Positions 54,254 through 63,295 of a DNA stretch of 64,000 nucleotides are shown one piece after another; within the stretch, counting starts at the first letter, position 1, and every line of letters starts with the position of its first letter. The stretch comes from Diaphorobacter nitroreducens (GTDB taxonomy: Bacteria > Pseudomonadota > Gammaproteobacteria > Burkholderiales > Burkholderiaceae_C). The notes beneath the pieces are model-generated. The model worked only from the letters and a program-made list of their open reading frames with translations, made no database searches and was not told the origin of the DNA. Location of the stretch: positions 186,001 through 250,000 of the forward strand of contig RJVL01000007.1 in assembly GCA_003755025.1 (NCBI GenBank). The letters run 5' to 3'. A program made the position numbers and the translations under genes.

Positions 54254-54301
54254 GGGGGCAATGCCTTATGACTGGGGATGTTGTCAAGATGATAACGAAA
54301 T

Positions 54302-54333
54302 AAAAACGGCGTTTCCCGCAGGGGGAAACGCCG
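54302..54333 (-). terminator. Terminator between clpP and clpX
   Basis: CGGCGTTTCCC (54307-54317) pairs with GGGAAACGCCG (54323-54333) over 11 bp. Leftward the stem is followed by TTTTTA. clpX would then depend on read-through or on its own promoter. Confidence 0.85.
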
Positions 54334-54350
54334 CGCGCGCCGGCCCAAAC

Positions 54351-54959
54351 TCAGGGGCGCTTGGCAATGACCTGGTCCACGATGCCGTAATCCTTGGCTT
54401 CGTCCGCGGTCATGAAATAGTCCCGCTCGGTATCCGCCTTCACCTTCTCGATGGGCTGTCCCGTGCGCTCCGCCAGGATGCGGTTCATCTGATCCTTGGT
54501 ACGCAGAATGTCGCGGGCGTGGATCTCGATATCCGTCGCCTGTCCGCGGGCACCGCCCAGCACTTGGTGGATCATGATTTTGGAGTTGGGCAGCGAATAG
54601 CGCTTGCCCTTGGCGCCTGCAGCCAGCAGGAAAGCCCCCATGCTCGCCGCAAAGCCGCAGCACAGCGTGGACACATCCGGCTTGATGAACTGCATGGTGT
54701 CATAGATGGCCATGCCCGCCGTCACGCTGCCCCCTGGGGAGTTGATGTAGAACGAAATATCCTTGTCCGGGTTCTCGCTCTCAAGGAACAGCAGCTGCGC
54801 AACGACCAGGTTGGCAGTCTGGTCATTGACCTCACCCACCAGGAAGATCACGCGCTCCTTCAACAGGCGCGAATAAATGTCGTAGGACCGCTCGCCGCGG
54901 CCGGACTGCTCAATGACCATGGGGATCATGCCCAGGGCTTGCGTTTCCAATGCGCTCAT
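54351..54959 (-). CDS. clpP: ATP-dependent Clp protease proteolytic subunit ClpP
   Basis: ClpP is the tetradecameric serine protease of ClpXP and ClpAP. Catalytic Ser is in [16 protein letters not shown] near residue 101 and His in [18 protein letters not shown] near 126. The Asp follows in the C-terminal helix region. The N-terminal residues [10 protein letters not shown] form the axial loop. The length is 202 residues. It lies between tig and clpX. Confidence 0.97.
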   Translation of the reverse strand: MSALETQALGMIPMVIEQSGRGERSYDIYSRLLKERVIFLVGEVNDQTANLVVAQLLFLESENPDKDISFYINSPGGSVTAGMAIYDTMQFIKPDVSTLCCGFAASMGAFLLAAGAKGKRYSLPNSKIMIHQVLGGARGQATDIEIHARDILRTKDQMNRILAERTGQPIEKVKADTERDYFMTADEAKDYGIVDQVIAKRP

Positions 54960-55001
54960 ACGTTTCTCCAGTCAGGCGGATACTGTACCCAGAAATGAAT
55001 T

Positions 55002-55029
55002 GGGGCTTGTGCCGCAAAGCACAAGCCCC
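55002..55029. repeat. Hairpin between tig and clpP
   Basis: GGGGCTTGTGC and GCACAAGCCCC pair over 11 bp with a 6-base loop. Leftward it is followed by AATTCATTT, a weak T run. It can reduce read-through from tig into clpP or protect the tig mRNA end. Confidence 0.65.
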
Positions 55030-55081
55030 GCCGGGTTTCGTCCTCACCCCTGGGTCAAAGCCCGGGGCAAGGGCCAGCTAC

Positions 55082-56392
55082 TCAGGCCTGGCCCATCAGT
55101 TCATCGAAGGACACGGCCTTGTCGTTCACCTTGGCCTGGCCCAGCACGAAGTCGGTCACATTGTTCTCGATGACCACGGCTTCCACCTCAGCCAGGCGAT
55201 TGCGGTCGCTGAAGTACCAGCGCACCACGTCCTCAGGCTTCTCGTAGCTGGCAGCCAGCTCGTCCACGTGGGCCTTCAGCTGCTCCGGCTTGGCCTGCAG
55301 GTTATTGGCACGCACGAGTTCGGCGACCACCAGGCCCAGGCGCACGCGGCGCTCGGCCTGAGGGCGGAACACGTCCTCGGGGATTTCTGCCTTGTCGGCG
55401 TCCTTGATGCCGCGCTGCTTGAGGTCGGCGCGTGCAGCCTCCAGCAGGCGGGCAATTTCAGCCTGCACGCTGGCGTTGGGCAGATCCAGTTCCGCTTTGG
55501 ACACCAGAGCGTCCATCACGGCTTGCTTGTTGCGGGCCAGCAGGCGGAATTTGACTTCGCGCTCCAGGTTCTTCTTGATGTCGGCGCGCAAGCCTTCCAC
55601 CGTGCCGTCGGCAATGCCGAGCGACTTGGCCAGTTGCTCATTCACTTCGGGCAGGTGGGCCGCTTCGATCTTCTTGACCGTGACCATGAAGTCGGCCGTC
55701 TTGCCAGCCACGTCCTTGCCGTGGTAGTCCTCGGGGAAGGCCAGGGGGAAGGTCTTGCTCTCGCCCGACTTCATGCCGCGCACTGCGTCTTCGAATTCCT
55801 TGAGCATCTGGCCTTCGCCCACTAGGAACTGGAAGTCCTCGGCCTTGCCGCCCTGGAAGGGCTCGCCGTCGATCTTGCCCTCGAAATCCACCGTCACGCG
55901 ATCGCCGTCTTCAGCAGCAGCGGCCAGGGCACGCTGCGCGAAGGTACGGCGCTGCTTGCGCAGGATGTCCACGGTCTTGTCGATGGCGCTGTCGGTCACT
56001 TCGGCGGAGAGCTTCTCGACTTCCGCGGTGGACAGATCGCCGATCTTGACCTCGGGGAACACCTCGAACACGGCGTCGAAAGTCACTTCGCCTTCAGGCG
56101 CGCCGTCCTTCTCCGTGATGCGCGGCTGGCCTGCCACGCGCAGGTTGGCTTCATTGGCGGCCTGTGCAAACGCCTCGCCCACCTTGTCGTTCAGCACTTC
56201 GTATTGCACCGAATAGCCGTAACGCTGAGCCACTACGCTCATAGGGACCTTGCCGGGACGGAAACCATCCATCTTCACCGTACGGGCCAGGCGCTTGAGG
56301 CGCGCGTCCACTTCGGTCTGGATCGTGGTCAGGGGCAAGCTCAGCGTGATCTTGCGCTCAAGCTTTTCAAGGGTTTCAACAGTTACGGCCAT
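55082..56392 (-). CDS. tig: Trigger factor
   Basis: Trigger factor meets nascent chains at the ribosome exit. The N-terminal ribosome-binding domain has the GFRPGKVP motif near residues 44-51. A FKBP-type PPIase domain is near 155-235 ([20 protein letters not shown] is its entry). The C-terminal arms complete the 436 residues. The end GQA is usual in length. It leads the tig-clpP-clpX-lon block. Confidence 0.96.
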   Translation of the reverse strand: MAVTVETLEKLERKITLSLPLTTIQTEVDARLKRLARTVKMDGFRPGKVPMSVVAQRYGYSVQYEVLNDKVGEAFAQAANEANLRVAGQPRITEKDGAPEGEVTFDAVFEVFPEVKIGDLSTAEVEKLSAEVTDSAIDKTVDILRKQRRTFAQRALAAAAEDGDRVTVDFEGKIDGEPFQGGKAEDFQFLVGEGQMLKEFEDAVRGMKSGESKTFPLAFPEDYHGKDVAGKTADFMVTVKKIEAAHLPEVNEQLAKSLGIADGTVEGLRADIKKNLEREVKFRLLARNKQAVMDALVSKAELDLPNASVQAEIARLLEAARADLKQRGIKDADKAEIPEDVFRPQAERRVRLGLVVAELVRANNLQAKPEQLKAHVDELAASYEKPEDVVRWYFSDRNRLAEVEAVVIENNVTDFVLGQAKVNDKAVSFDELMGQA

Positions 56393-56470
56393 GGTTGTTC
56401 CTAGTGTCTGGATGTGGACCGTGCCGACTTGCAGTGCAAGCCTGCACCACGTTCCGCCAAAGTCTCACGT

Positions 56471-56557
56471 TGGTGCGCGGGGGGGGACTCGAACCCCCAC
56501 ACCATTGCTGGCGTCAGGACCTAAACCTGGTGCGTCTACCAATTTCGCCACCCGCGC
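56471..56557 (-). tRNA. tRNA-Leu (anticodon TAG)
   Basis: Acceptor GCGCGGG pairs with CCCGCGC. The anticodon loop is TTTAGGT with TAG. A long variable arm is present, and CCA is encoded; 87 bases. It lies upstream of tig on the same strand and could share its transcript. Confidence 0.95.
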
Positions 56558-56646
56558 AGTTCTGAAAGCCACCCGGATGGCAGGCACAGCAGGCCACCCC
56601 GGTGAAATAGGTCAAACGGCAGATTTTACCCTGTTGCGGCCCGCCT

Positions 56647-59600
56647 TTAAATGGAATCGTTTATCGGCGCTCCGGGATCGGGCCGCCGCACACGAAACCA
56701 CGCGGCGTACATCGCGGGCAGTGCCAGCAGCGTGAGCACCGTGGCTACGACCAGTCCACCCATGATGGCCACGGCCATAGGCCCCCAGAACACGCTGCGC
56801 GACAGCGGGATCATGGCGAGCACCGCCGCCGCCGCCGTCAGCACGATGGGCCGCAGGCGCCACACGGCCGCCGCCACGATCGCGTCCCACGCCGGCACGC
56901 CGGCCGCACGGTTGAGCTCGATCTGGTCGATCAGGATCACCGAATTGCGCTGGATCATGCCCATGAGAGCGATAACCCCCAACAGCGCCACAAAGCCGAA
57001 GGGCCGGTTCAGTAGCAGCAGCGCCGCCGCCACTCCCGCAATCCCCAACGGGCCGGTGAGGAACACCAGCACGGAGCGGCTGAAGCTGTGCAGCTGCAGC
57101 ATCAGCAGCGTGAACACGATGAACAGCATGACGGGCACGCCCGCCACGATGGAGGCCGAGCCCTTGCTGCTCTCTTCCACCGCACCCGCGACCTCGATGC
57201 GCACGCCGTTCTCACCGGCCGCCTGCCAGCGGGCCTCCAGCGCGCGCAGCTCGGGCAGCAGTTGCGCCGTGACGGTGGCGCCCTGCAGCCCCTCCACCAG
57301 GTCGCCCTGCACGGTGATGGCGTAGTTGCGGTTCCAACGCCACATCACCCCCGGCTCCCAGGTAAACACGGGCCTGGCGATCTGCGTGAGCGGAATGGAG
57401 CGGCCCGAAGCCGTGGGCAGGTAGGCGTTGCCGATGTCGGAGATCGCCTCGCGCTCGTCCTGCGCCTGGCGCAGCACGATCTCAATGAGCTTGTCGCCCT
57501 CGCGGTACTGCCCCACCGTGGAGCCGCTGAACATGATGCGCGAAGCCTGGGCGATGGACTGGCTGGTCACTCCCAGCGCGCGCGCCTTGTCCTGGTCCAC
57601 CTCCAGGCGAACCACCTTGACCGACTCGTTCCAGTTGTCGTTCACGCCGATCAGGTTGGCGTTGCCGCGCATCAGCGCCTTCACCTCGTCGGCGCGCTCG
57701 CGCAGCACGGCCGGGTCGCTGCCCACCACGCGGAACTGCACCGGGTAGGGCACGGGCGGGCCGTTGGGCAGCAGCTTCACGCGGCCGCGTGCCTCGGGGA
57801 CCTCCTCGGCCAACAACCGGGGCAGGCGCAGGCGCAGCGACTCGCGCTCGGGCAGGCTCTTGGCCAGCACGATGAACTGCGATACGTTGGGCTGGGGGAA
57901 CACCTGGTCCAGCGGCAGGTAAAAACGCGGGGTGCCCGAACCCACCCACGCGGCCACGCTGGCCACGCCTTCCTGCTCCATCAGCCGCTGCTCTACACGG
58001 CGCACCACGGCTTCGTTGGCTGCGAAGGAGGTGCCCTCGGGGAACCACAGGTCCACCATGATTTCCGGCCGGCTGGAGTCGGGAAAGAACTGCTGCTGCA
58101 CGCGCCCCATGCCCACCAGCCCCAGCGCAAAGATGCCAATGGTGGCACCGATGGTGATCCACCGGTGCGCCACGCACCAGTCCACCGTGTGCCGGAAGCG
58201 GTGGTAGAACGGCGTGTCGAACACCTCGGGCGGCGGCGCGTCGGGCGCATGCGGCTTCACCTTCAGCAGCAGCGTGCCCAGGTAGGGCACGAAATAGACC
58301 GACACGATCCACGACAGCACCAGCGAAATCACTGTCACCGCGAAGATCGCGAAGGTGTATTCGCCCGTGACCGATTTGGCGATGCCGATGGGCAAGAAAC
58401 CCGCGGCCGTGATGAGCGTGCCGGTGAGCATGGGCTTGGCCGTCACGTCATACGCAAACGTGGCCGCGCGCACCTTGTCGTAGCCCTCCTCCATCTTGCG
58501 CACCATCATCTCCACGGCAATGATGGCGTCGTCCACCAGCAGCCCCAGCGCGATGATGAGCGACCCCAGCGACACCTTGTGCAGCCCTATTCCCAAATAG
58601 TGCATGGCCAGGAAGGTCACGGCCAGCACCAGCGGGATGGTGATCGCCACCACCAGCCCCGGCCGGTAGTCCACGTGCCAGCCAAAGCGGCCACCCTTGT
58701 GCAGCCCCAGCGAGATGAAGCTCACGGCCAGCACGATCACCACGGCTTCGATCAGCACCTTGATGAACTCGCCCACCGAATCGGCCACGGCCGCCGGCTG
58801 ATCCTGCACCTGGTGCAATTGCACGCCGGCCGGCAGCCGCGCCTGGATGTCGGCCGCTGCAGCGCGCAGCGCCTTGCCCAGCCGGATGATGTCGCCACCC
58901 TTGGCCATGGAGATGCCCAGGCCGATGACCTCGTGCCCCTGGAAGCGCACCTTCACCCCCGGCGGATCGACATAGCCCCTTCGCACCTCGGCGATGTCGC
59001 CCAGGCGCAGCTGGGCTCCAGAGCCGCCGCGGATCGGCATGTCACGCAGCTGCTCCACGCTGGTGAACTGCCCGCCCACGCGCACCTGCACCACGTCCTG
59101 CGGCGACTGGATCGCGCCCGCGCTCTCCACCGCATTCTGCGCACCCAGCTGCTGCAACACCGCGTTGAAGTCCAGCCCCAGCTGCGCCAGACGCTTTTGC
59201 GAGACCTCGACCCAGACGCGCTCGTCCTGCACACCGAACTGCTCGACCTTGGCCACGTCCCTCACGCGCAGCAACTGCTGGCGCACGTCGTCGGCGAAGT
59301 CCTTCAGCTCGGCATAGCTGAAGCCCTCACCCTGCAGGGCGTAGATCACGCCGTACACGTCGCCGAACTCGTCGTTGAAGAACGGCCCCTGGATATTGCC
59401 CGGCAGCTGGTAGCGCATGTCACCCACCTTCTTGCGCACCTGGTACCAGATGTTGGCCACCTCCGCCGGCTTGGACGAGTCCTTGAGCTCGAAGATGATC
59501 TGCGACTCGCCCGGCTTGCTGTAGCTGCGGATCTTGTCGGCGTAGGGCACCTCCTGCAGGGTGCGCTCGATCTTGTCCGTCACCTGCTCGGCCACCTGCT

Positions 59601-59796
59601 GCGCCGTGGCGCCGGGCCAGTAGGTGCGCACCACCATGGCGCGGAAGGTGAAGGGCGGGTCTTCGTCCTGCCCCAGCTGAAAGTACGCGGCGATGCCCAG
59701 CACCATCAGCACCACCATCAGGTAGCGCGTGAGCGCGGCATGTTCCAGCGCCCAGCGCGACAGGTTAAAGCCCTGCTTGGGCTGCGTCTGCTGCAT
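56647..59796 (-). CDS. RND efflux transporter, inner-membrane subunit
   Basis: A proton-driven resistance-nodulation-division pump of 1049 residues. The layout is TM1 (about 24-44), a large periplasmic loop, TM2-7, a second loop and TM8-12. TM4 carries the proton-relay Asp pair (LLVDDAIIAVEMM, near 407-419), and the GxPxxxGIxK-type segment LTGTLITAAGFLPIGIAKS follows. It looks like an AcrB-family member of the HAE1 type closer to VexF/TriC-like pumps than to metal (CusA) pumps. The adaptor gene lies 11 bases upstream. No outer-membrane factor is adjacent. Confidence 0.93.
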   Translation of the reverse strand: MQQTQPKQGFNLSRWALEHAALTRYLMVVLMVLGIAAYFQLGQDEDPPFTFRAMVVRTYWPGATAQQVAEQVTDKIERTLQEVPYADKIRSYSKPGESQIIFELKDSSKPAEVANIWYQVRKKVGDMRYQLPGNIQGPFFNDEFGDVYGVIYALQGEGFSYAELKDFADDVRQQLLRVRDVAKVEQFGVQDERVWVEVSQKRLAQLGLDFNAVLQQLGAQNAVESAGAIQSPQDVVQVRVGGQFTSVEQLRDMPIRGGSGAQLRLGDIAEVRRGYVDPPGVKVRFQGHEVIGLGISMAKGGDIIRLGKALRAAAADIQARLPAGVQLHQVQDQPAAVADSVGEFIKVLIEAVVIVLAVSFISLGLHKGGRFGWHVDYRPGLVVAITIPLVLAVTFLAMHYLGIGLHKVSLGSLIIALGLLVDDAIIAVEMMVRKMEEGYDKVRAATFAYDVTAKPMLTGTLITAAGFLPIGIAKSVTGEYTFAIFAVTVISLVLSWIVSVYFVPYLGTLLLKVKPHAPDAPPPEVFDTPFYHRFRHTVDWCVAHRWITIGATIGIFALGLVGMGRVQQQFFPDSSRPEIMVDLWFPEGTSFAANEAVVRRVEQRLMEQEGVASVAAWVGSGTPRFYLPLDQVFPQPNVSQFIVLAKSLPERESLRLRLPRLLAEEVPEARGRVKLLPNGPPVPYPVQFRVVGSDPAVLRERADEVKALMRGNANLIGVNDNWNESVKVVRLEVDQDKARALGVTSQSIAQASRIMFSGSTVGQYREGDKLIEIVLRQAQDEREAISDIGNAYLPTASGRSIPLTQIARPVFTWEPGVMWRWNRNYAITVQGDLVEGLQGATVTAQLLPELRALEARWQAAGENGVRIEVAGAVEESSKGSASIVAGVPVMLFIVFTLLMLQLHSFSRSVLVFLTGPLGIAGVAAALLLLNRPFGFVALLGVIALMGMIQRNSVILIDQIELNRAAGVPAWDAIVAAAVWRLRPIVLTAAAAVLAMIPLSRSVFWGPMAVAIMGGLVVATVLTLLALPAMYAAWFRVRRPDPGAPINDSI

Positions 59797-59807
59797 GGGG
59801 CGGCTCC

Positions 59808-61061
59808 TCAGCGAGCGGCAGCGGAGGCCGCTGGCGCTTCATTATTAATAGCTGGTAGCGCTTGTCCTTCGGGCGTTGGAGCCGTTTTTGGCTTGTAAAC
59901 CGTCACCACCTGTCCCGGGGCCAGCACATGCACGCCCGTGGCCACCACCTGCATGCCGGGGGTGAGGCCGGCGGCGATCACGGCCTCGTTGCCGTCGGCC
60001 GTGGCGATCTGCACCGGCTGCAGGCGCACGGTGCCGTTGGCACTGCCGTCCTTGGCCTCATAGACCCACACCACCGTCTGGCCGCCCTCCTGGCGCAGGG
60101 CGCTGGTGGGCAGCTTGATCGCCTGCACACCGCCCCGCGCCAGCACCTGCGGCGCCACATACACGGTGGCGCCCAGCGGCGGCACGTCCGCGCCCTCCAC
60201 CGCCACTTTCACGAGGAAGGTGCGCGTCACCGGATCGGCGCTGGCCGCCACCTCGCGCACCCGGCCCTGCAGCAGCGCGTCGCCCGACCAGGCGCGCACC
60301 TGCACGGCCTGCCCTGCGCGCAACTGGCCCACCTTGTCCTCCGGCACCGAGAACACCGCGTCGCGCGGGCCGTCGCGAGCAATGCGCACCACCGGCGTGC
60401 CCGCAGACACCACCTGGCCGGGCTCGGCGTCAACCGACGTCACCACCCCCGGCGCATCCGCCACCAGGCGCGTGTACTCGGTCTGGTTGCCCTGGGAAGC
60501 GAGCTGCGCGCGCGCCTGGTCCAGCGAAGCCTGCGCGGCCTTCAGCTGAGCTTGGCGGCGGTCCAGCTCCGCCCCGCTGATGAAGTTCTGCGCGCGCAGC
60601 TTGGAAAAGCGCTCCAAATCCGCCGCGGCCAAATCACGCTGCGTGGTGGCGGACGCCACCTGGGCGCGCGCGGCCTGCGCAGCCAGCTCATAGTCGCGCG
60701 GATCCAGTTGCGCCAACACCTGGCCGGCCTGCACGCGCTGGCCCAGCTCGGCCTGGCGCTGCACGATCTTGCCGGCCACGCGAAAACCCAGGCGCGATTC
60801 CACGCGCGCGCGCACCTCGCCCGCGTATTCCAGGTGCATCTGCAGGGGCGCCACGCCGACGGTGAGCAGTTTCACCGCGCGCACCGGCTCTGGCGCCGGC
60901 TCGCGGCGCGAACATCCCGCCAGCACCAAGGCAGCCACGGCCAGCACCAGTGCAGCACCCGCCACGCCGCCACGCGGCGGCCACAAAAAAACCCCGCGGC
61001 GGGGTTGCAATGAAGACGGGCCCGGCAGGCCCGCGGCGCGCTGTGCGACAGGGTGGGTCAT
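59808..61061 (-). CDS. RND efflux periplasmic adaptor (MFP)
   Basis: The membrane-fusion subunit links the pump to a TolC-like channel. The lipobox LVLAGC puts Cys at residue 50, which implies an unusually long 30-residue lead before the hydrophobic core. A barrel-sandwich pair (GKIVQRQAELGQRVQAGQVLA, near 98 and VTSVDAEPGQVVSAGTPV, near 210), a helical hairpin and a beta barrel follow. The C-terminal tail KTAPTPEGQALPAINN is encoded by the dispersed repeat. A terminator-like hairpin lies inside codons 18-26. The true start may be TTG at codon 26. Confidence 0.88.
   Translation of the reverse strand: MTHPVAQRAAGLPGPSSLQPRRGVFLWPPRGGVAGAALVLAVAALVLAGCSRREPAPEPVRAVKLLTVGVAPLQMHLEYAGEVRARVESRLGFRVAGKIVQRQAELGQRVQAGQVLAQLDPRDYELAAQAARAQVASATTQRDLAAADLERFSKLRAQNFISGAELDRRQAQLKAAQASLDQARAQLASQGNQTEYTRLVADAPGVVTSVDAEPGQVVSAGTPVVRIARDGPRDAVFSVPEDKVGQLRAGQAVQVRAWSGDALLQGRVREVAASADPVTRTFLVKVAVEGADVPPLGATVYVAPQVLARGGVQAIKLPTSALRQEGGQTVVWVYEAKDGSANGTVRLQPVQIATADGNEAVIAAGLTPGMQVVATGVHVLAPGQVVTVYKPKTAPTPEGQALPAINNEAPAASAAAR
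59843..59891. repeat. Palindromic repeat copy inside the adaptor gene's 3' end
   Basis: TAATAGCTGGTAGCGCTT followed by GTCCTTCGGGCG matches the copy at 14814-14861 at nearly every position. Read leftward it encodes the last coding stretch before the NNEAPAASAAAR end. Confidence 0.8.
60985..61006 (-). terminator. Terminator-like hairpin inside the adaptor 5' end
   Basis: Leftward: AACCCC, loop GCCGC, GGGGTT and a run of seven T. It sits in annotated codons 18-26 of the adaptor. It could be an attenuator if the true start is downstream of it. Confidence 0.6.
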
Positions 61062-61081
61062 GGAAACATCCGGTATGCCAA

Positions 61082-61105
61082 ATTACTGACTGACTGGTTA
61101 GTAAT
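61082..61105. promoter_or_regulatory. Palindrome resembling a TetR-family operator
   Basis: Outer arms ATTACT and AGTAAT are perfect; the middle GACTGACTGGTT is imperfectly symmetric, a layout seen before RND pumps under TetR-type control. It lies 20 bases before the adaptor ATG on one side and 43 bases before the hpnC start on the other. No tetR gene is in the window. Confidence 0.6.
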
Positions 61106-61136
61106 CTATGAGAGGCCGGTCGCTCTTGTCAAGCAC

Positions 61137-61148
61137 GACAATGGCCGC
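61137..61148 (+). promoter_or_regulatory. -10-like box directly before the hpnC start
   Basis: GACAAT at 61137-61142 ends seven bases before the GTG at 61149. No Shine-Dalgarno sequence is present. This again fits a leaderless start. Confidence 0.35.
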
Positions 61149-62039
61149 GTGAAGCATCCCGAGTCCCCCGCCCCCCTGCGCGATCCGCGCACCGCGCCCG
61201 CCGAGGCGCCGCCGGTCACGCACTACGAGAACTTTCCCGTGGCTTCGCTGCTGTGCCCGCCACGGCTGCGTCCGCCGATCGCCGCGATCTACGCGTTTGC
61301 GCGCACGGCCGACGACATTGCCGACGAGGGCACGGCCTGCGCCGCCGAGCGTCTGGCCGACCTGCGTGCCTACCGCGCCGAGCTTCAATCCGTGGCGGCC
61401 GGGCACCCCCCCCAGACGCGCTGGGCCGCCGTGTTTGGGCCGCTGCAGGCGGTGTTGCGCAGCCACCAGCTGCCCGTGCCGCTGCTGGACGACCTGCTGG
61501 ACGCCTTCATGCAGGACGTCACCCTGACCGAGGCCGGCGCCACCTACGCCGACCGCGCCGCGCTGCTGGACTACTGCCGCCGCTCGGCCAATCCCGTGGG
61601 GCGCCTGTTGCTGCACCTGTACGGCGTGCACGGGCAGGACGCACTGCGCGAGAGCGACGCCATCTGCAGCGCGCTGCAGCTCATCAACTTCTGGCAGGAC
61701 CTGAGCGTGGACCTGCCCCGCGGGCGCCATTACCTCACCGATGCCGACTGCGCCGCCCATGGCGTGGCGCGCGCGGACCTCGCGGCGCAGCGCCGCTCCG
61801 CCGCCAGCGACCGGCTGGTGCTGGACTGCGCGGACTGGGCCCGCGCTCTCATGCTCGAAGGCAGCCCCCTGGTACATCGGCTGCCCGGCCGTGTGGGGTG
61901 GGAGCTGCGCCTGGTCGTGCAGGGCGGTCTGCGCATTCTGGACAAGGTGCAGGCGCTGGATGGCGCCAGCCTGCTCGCGCGACCGCGGCTGGGCACGCTC
62001 GACTGGCCCCGCATGCTGGCGCGCGCCGCGCGCATGTAA
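61149..62039 (+). CDS. hpnC: Squalene synthase-like protein HpnC (GTG start)
   Basis: HpnC is a prenyl synthase of the squalene/hopanoid branch; with HpnD and HpnE it converts farnesyl diphosphate to squalene. The 296-residue protein has the first Asp motif in ARTADDIADEG (near 51-61) and the second in LINFWQDLSVDLPRGR (near 185). The frame continues upstream without an ATG that makes sense: an ATG at 61141 is out of frame. No hpnD or hpnE is adjacent. It runs divergently from the RND pump. Confidence 0.85.
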   Translation: MKHPESPAPLRDPRTAPAEAPPVTHYENFPVASLLCPPRLRPPIAAIYAFARTADDIADEGTACAAERLADLRAYRAELQSVAAGHPPQTRWAAVFGPLQAVLRSHQLPVPLLDDLLDAFMQDVTLTEAGATYADRAALLDYCRRSANPVGRLLLHLYGVHGQDALRESDAICSALQLINFWQDLSVDLPRGRHYLTDADCAAHGVARADLAAQRRSAASDRLVLDCADWARALMLEGSPLVHRLPGRVGWELRLVVQGGLRILDKVQALDGASLLARPRLGTLDWPRMLARAARM

Positions 62040-62123
62040 GGGCCGCCCCACCCGCTGCAGCAGCGCGAGCGCGCGGGGGTCAATGGCCCCCCATCACCGC
62101 ATCGCGCGGCGCGCGTGCAACCC

Positions 62124-63290
62124 TCAGGCCACCCAGCGCCCGGCCCATTCGGCGCGGGCCTGCGCATGGCGCAGGATCTGCGCCAGCGCCTGCGGCACTT
62201 CGGCCGCCGCACGGTTGTGCATGCGCCGCGTCGCAGCCTGGTAGCGCGGCAGGTCGGCCAGCAGGGCCTGCACGCCCGACGCGATGGACCGGAAGCTCGG
62301 CAACACCAGTCCCAGGCCCTGCTCACCCACCCATTCCGTGCAGTAACGCTCCTGCGGCATGGTCCACGCATTGCGCGTGACGAGGGGCGGCAGCCCCATG
62401 TGCACCGCCTCGCTCAGGCTACCGCTGCCCGGCTTGCCGATGAAGAAGTCCGCCAGCTGCATGACGCGCGCCATCTCGCGCGTGTATTCGAGCACTACGG
62501 TAGGCGCGTTGCGGCGCAGTGCGCGCAGAGCCTGCGCCAGGGCCGCGTTGCGCCCGCAGGCCAGGATCAGCGGGGTGTCCGTCAAGCGGCGGGCTATCGT
62601 CACCATCTCTCTGGAACCCTCGGAGCCGAACAGCACCAGCCCCACGGGACGCTCGTCCAGCCCCAGCCGCGCCCGCTCGGCGGCACGATCCTGGTCCACC
62701 GGCGCATGGAACTGCGCACTCAGCACCATGCCCGAGGTCTCCCAGATGCGGTGGGGCGGAAAGCCCGCAGCGCGCGCCTGGTCCACGGCATAAGGCGAGC
62801 CACAGACCACGATCTGCTGGGTTTGCGGCTCCATCCAGAAGCTGGGCGGGCAGTCGGCCAGATCGGTCATCACCGTGACGTAGGGCACGCCTGGCAGGGC
62901 CTGCTCCAGCGCGTCGGCCATGGCGCGGTTGAAGTTGGGCACCAGCGACACCACCATCGCCGGCCGGCGTGCCGCCCAGTGCCGGCGCAGCGACTGCATG
63001 AGCCGCTGGTGGTTCCAGCGGATCATGCCCTGCAGCAGGCGCAACTCGTGCGTCAGCCCCAGCGTCCAGCCCCGGGCCAGGCGCTTGTTGTAGACGTCTT
63101 CCGGTTCCATGCCCGTCCACTGGCGAAAACGCGCGTTCGGGTCCAGCACCTCGAAGAGATTGGTGCGGCACACCTGCCACGGCAGGCCGGCGCGGGCGAT
63201 GGCCGCTTCCAGCGCCAGCGCGGAGGTGCGGTGTCCGCCCCCGGCATTGAAATAGATCAACTCGACCAACGGGGCAGCTTCAGGCGCCAT
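62124..63290 (-). CDS. Glycosyltransferase, GT28 / MGDG-synthase-like
   Basis: A 388-residue GT-B-fold enzyme. The N-terminal FNAGGGHRTSALALEAAI motif (near 15-32) and the C-terminal GKPGSGSLSEAVHMGLPPL (near 300) match the MurG/galactosyldiacylglycerol-synthase group. It probably transfers a sugar to a diacylglycerol-type lipid or to a lipid carrier; the substrate is inferred. The start MAPEAAPLVELIYF lies 5 bases after the stop of the metallophosphoesterase gene, so they are coexpressed. Confidence 0.88.
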   Translation of the reverse strand: MAPEAAPLVELIYFNAGGGHRTSALALEAAIARAGLPWQVCRTNLFEVLDPNARFRQWTGMEPEDVYNKRLARGWTLGLTHELRLLQGMIRWNHQRLMQSLRRHWAARRPAMVVSLVPNFNRAMADALEQALPGVPYVTVMTDLADCPPSFWMEPQTQQIVVCGSPYAVDQARAAGFPPHRIWETSGMVLSAQFHAPVDQDRAAERARLGLDERPVGLVLFGSEGSREMVTIARRLTDTPLILACGRNAALAQALRALRRNAPTVVLEYTREMARVMQLADFFIGKPGSGSLSEAVHMGLPPLVTRNAWTMPQERYCTEWVGEQGLGLVLPSFRSIASGVQALLADLPRYQAATRRMHNRAAAEVPQALAQILRHAQARAEWAGRWVA

Positions 63291-63295
63291 GGACT

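Noticed and set aside
57088-59898. A rightward open frame of 936 codons across the RND gene
   Set aside because: It is antisense to a complete RND pump gene and translates to a His/Gln/Arg-rich low-complexity sequence.
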